Below are positions 63,429 to 64,000 of a stretch of 64,000 nucleotides of DNA, piece after piece. The stretch's first letter is position 1. Every line of letters begins with the position of its first letter. This stretch comes from Lactobacillus sp. (lineage in GTDB: Bacteria > Bacillota > Bacilli > Lactobacillales > Lactobacillaceae). The position numbers and the translations under genes are program-made. Below the pieces are notes generated by a model that saw only the letters and a list, made by a program, of their open reading frames with translations, was not told the DNA's origin and did no database searches. The DNA is taken from contig JALCDX010000007.1 of the NCBI GenBank assembly GCA_022641965.1, forward strand, positions 1-64,000, read 5' to 3'.

Positions 63429-64000
63429 ATGATGAAAAAAGCTAGTGCATGTACAACCATTTTAGTTGGCAAAAAAGCCAGCATCGATGGCACAACCATG
63501 ATTGCGCGCAATGACGATACTTTTGACCCAATCACCCTGCAAAAATTTATTATCGAGCCAGCTGCTCATGGCGAAAAAGGTCGCCACATCAAGTCCTGGC
63601 TGAATAAGTTTGAAATGGACCTGCCTGAAGATGCCCAGGCTGTTTCGGCTGTGCCAAATGTTGATTACAAGCATCGCGGCTATTACGATGAAAGCGGGAT
63701 TAACCAAAAGAACGTAGCCATGTCTTGTACCGAATCAACTTATGGCAATGAGCGGACTTTGGCCTTTGATCCCCTAGTTAAGGACGGGTTAGACGAAGAC
63801 TGCATGCAGACCGTGGTCTTGCCATATATTGATTCTGCTCGGGCTGGGGTCAAGCTATTAGGCAGCTTGATTGCTAAATATGGCTCGCCAGCTGGCAATG
63901 GCGTTTTGTTTGGCGATAAAGACGAAATTTGGTATATGGAAATTGTTACTGGTCACCACTGGGTTGCCCAACGAATCCCAGATGATTGCTATGCGGCTAC
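63429..64000 (+). CDS. pepD: C69-family dipeptidase, N-terminal part (runs off window)
   Basis: An open frame of 190 codons to the window edge. MMKKASACTTILVGKKASIDGT shows the peptidase C69 N-terminus, with the N-terminal nucleophile Cys8 exposed after autoprocessing (motif cited in part). Later segments such as YYDESGINQKNVAMSCTEST and GSPAGNGVLFGDKDEIWYME fit the family. AGGAGA precedes two adjacent ATGs. It probably hydrolyses dipeptides in the cytoplasm, complementing the oligopeptide importer. The end lies outside the window. Confidence 0.88.
   Translation, partial: MMKKASACTTILVGKKASIDGTTMIARNDDTFDPITLQKFIIEPAAHGEKGRHIKSWLNKFEMDLPEDAQAVSAVPNVDYKHRGYYDESGINQKNVAMSCTESTYGNERTLAFDPLVKDGLDEDCMQTVVLPYIDSARAGVKLLGSLIAKYGSPAGNGVLFGDKDEIWYMEIVTGHHWVAQRIPDDCYAA

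Noticed and set aside
1..64000. CRISPR array, prophage or rRNA operon
   Set aside because: I saw no regularly spaced direct repeats, no structural phage genes and no rRNA sequence. The only mobile DNA evident is the IS3-type end at the left edge.

Overview
The window looks like a chromosomal segment of a host-associated Lactobacillus sensu stricto. Three things suggest this: secreted proteins with SLAP (Lactobacillus S-layer anchor) domains, YSIRK/LPQTG adhesins carrying Rib and Mub-B2-like domains, and Firmicute housekeeping gene order throughout. Core genes are moderately GC-rich. The accessory stretches (about 0.1-6.9 kb, 13.2-14.3 kb, 19.1-20.1 kb) are visibly more AT-rich. Species cannot be fixed from the sequence alone.

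Layout. 0-6.9 kb: the end of an IS3-type element, then three tandem paralogous sortase-anchored adhesins. 6.9-13.2 kb: aspartate-to-threonine biosynthesis, with thrC-lysC divergent from hom-thrB-asd. 13.2-14.7 kb: a decayed antitoxin, a MazEF-like pair and two tRNA-Arg genes. 14.7-19.1 kb: an MFS carrier, two SLAP proteins (one broken) and a SLAP-anchored glucosaminidase. 19.1-22.5 kb: a broken Rgg regulator next to a short peptide gene, a broken DUF2325 gene and a YitT-family membrane protein. 22.5-31.2 kb: rplU-rpmA, pepP, then asp23-nusB-folD-xseA-xseB-ispA-tlyA-recN. 31.3-42.2 kb: a gene with an SOS-box promoter, then gmk-rpoZ-priA-fmt-rsmB-stp-prkC-rsgA-rpe-thiN. 42.3-51.1 kb: rpmB, two MutS-like ATPases (the first interrupted), an Asp23-family gene, fakA, recG, plsX and acpP. 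51.2-57.9 kb: an oligopeptide ABC transporter with an embedded alpha/beta hydrolase. 58-64 kb: rnc-smc-ftsY and the start of a C69 dipeptidase.

The most interesting signal is in the adhesin array. Each of the three genes carries an uninterrupted G-tract (G7, G7, G8) about 60-85 codons after its start, just beyond the signal peptide. G7 keeps the frame open in the first two. G8 closes the third after a few codons, and removing one G rejoins it to its downstream frame. This is the architecture of slipped-strand phase variation, arranged as an array of surface adhesins. The third gene also has an in-frame TGA further down.

A second theme is recent gene decay. Several otherwise intact genes carry one or two simple lesions: an amber codon inside a Walker A motif (MutS-like), an ochre in a SLAP gene, two ochres in the Rgg gene, a perfect 13-bp tandem duplication in the DUF2325 gene and a deleted HTH antitoxin. 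FolD keeps its operon position and reading frame but has lost its canonical catalytic residues. Most of these affected genes act at the cell surface or in regulation, so the strain may be remodelling its surface.
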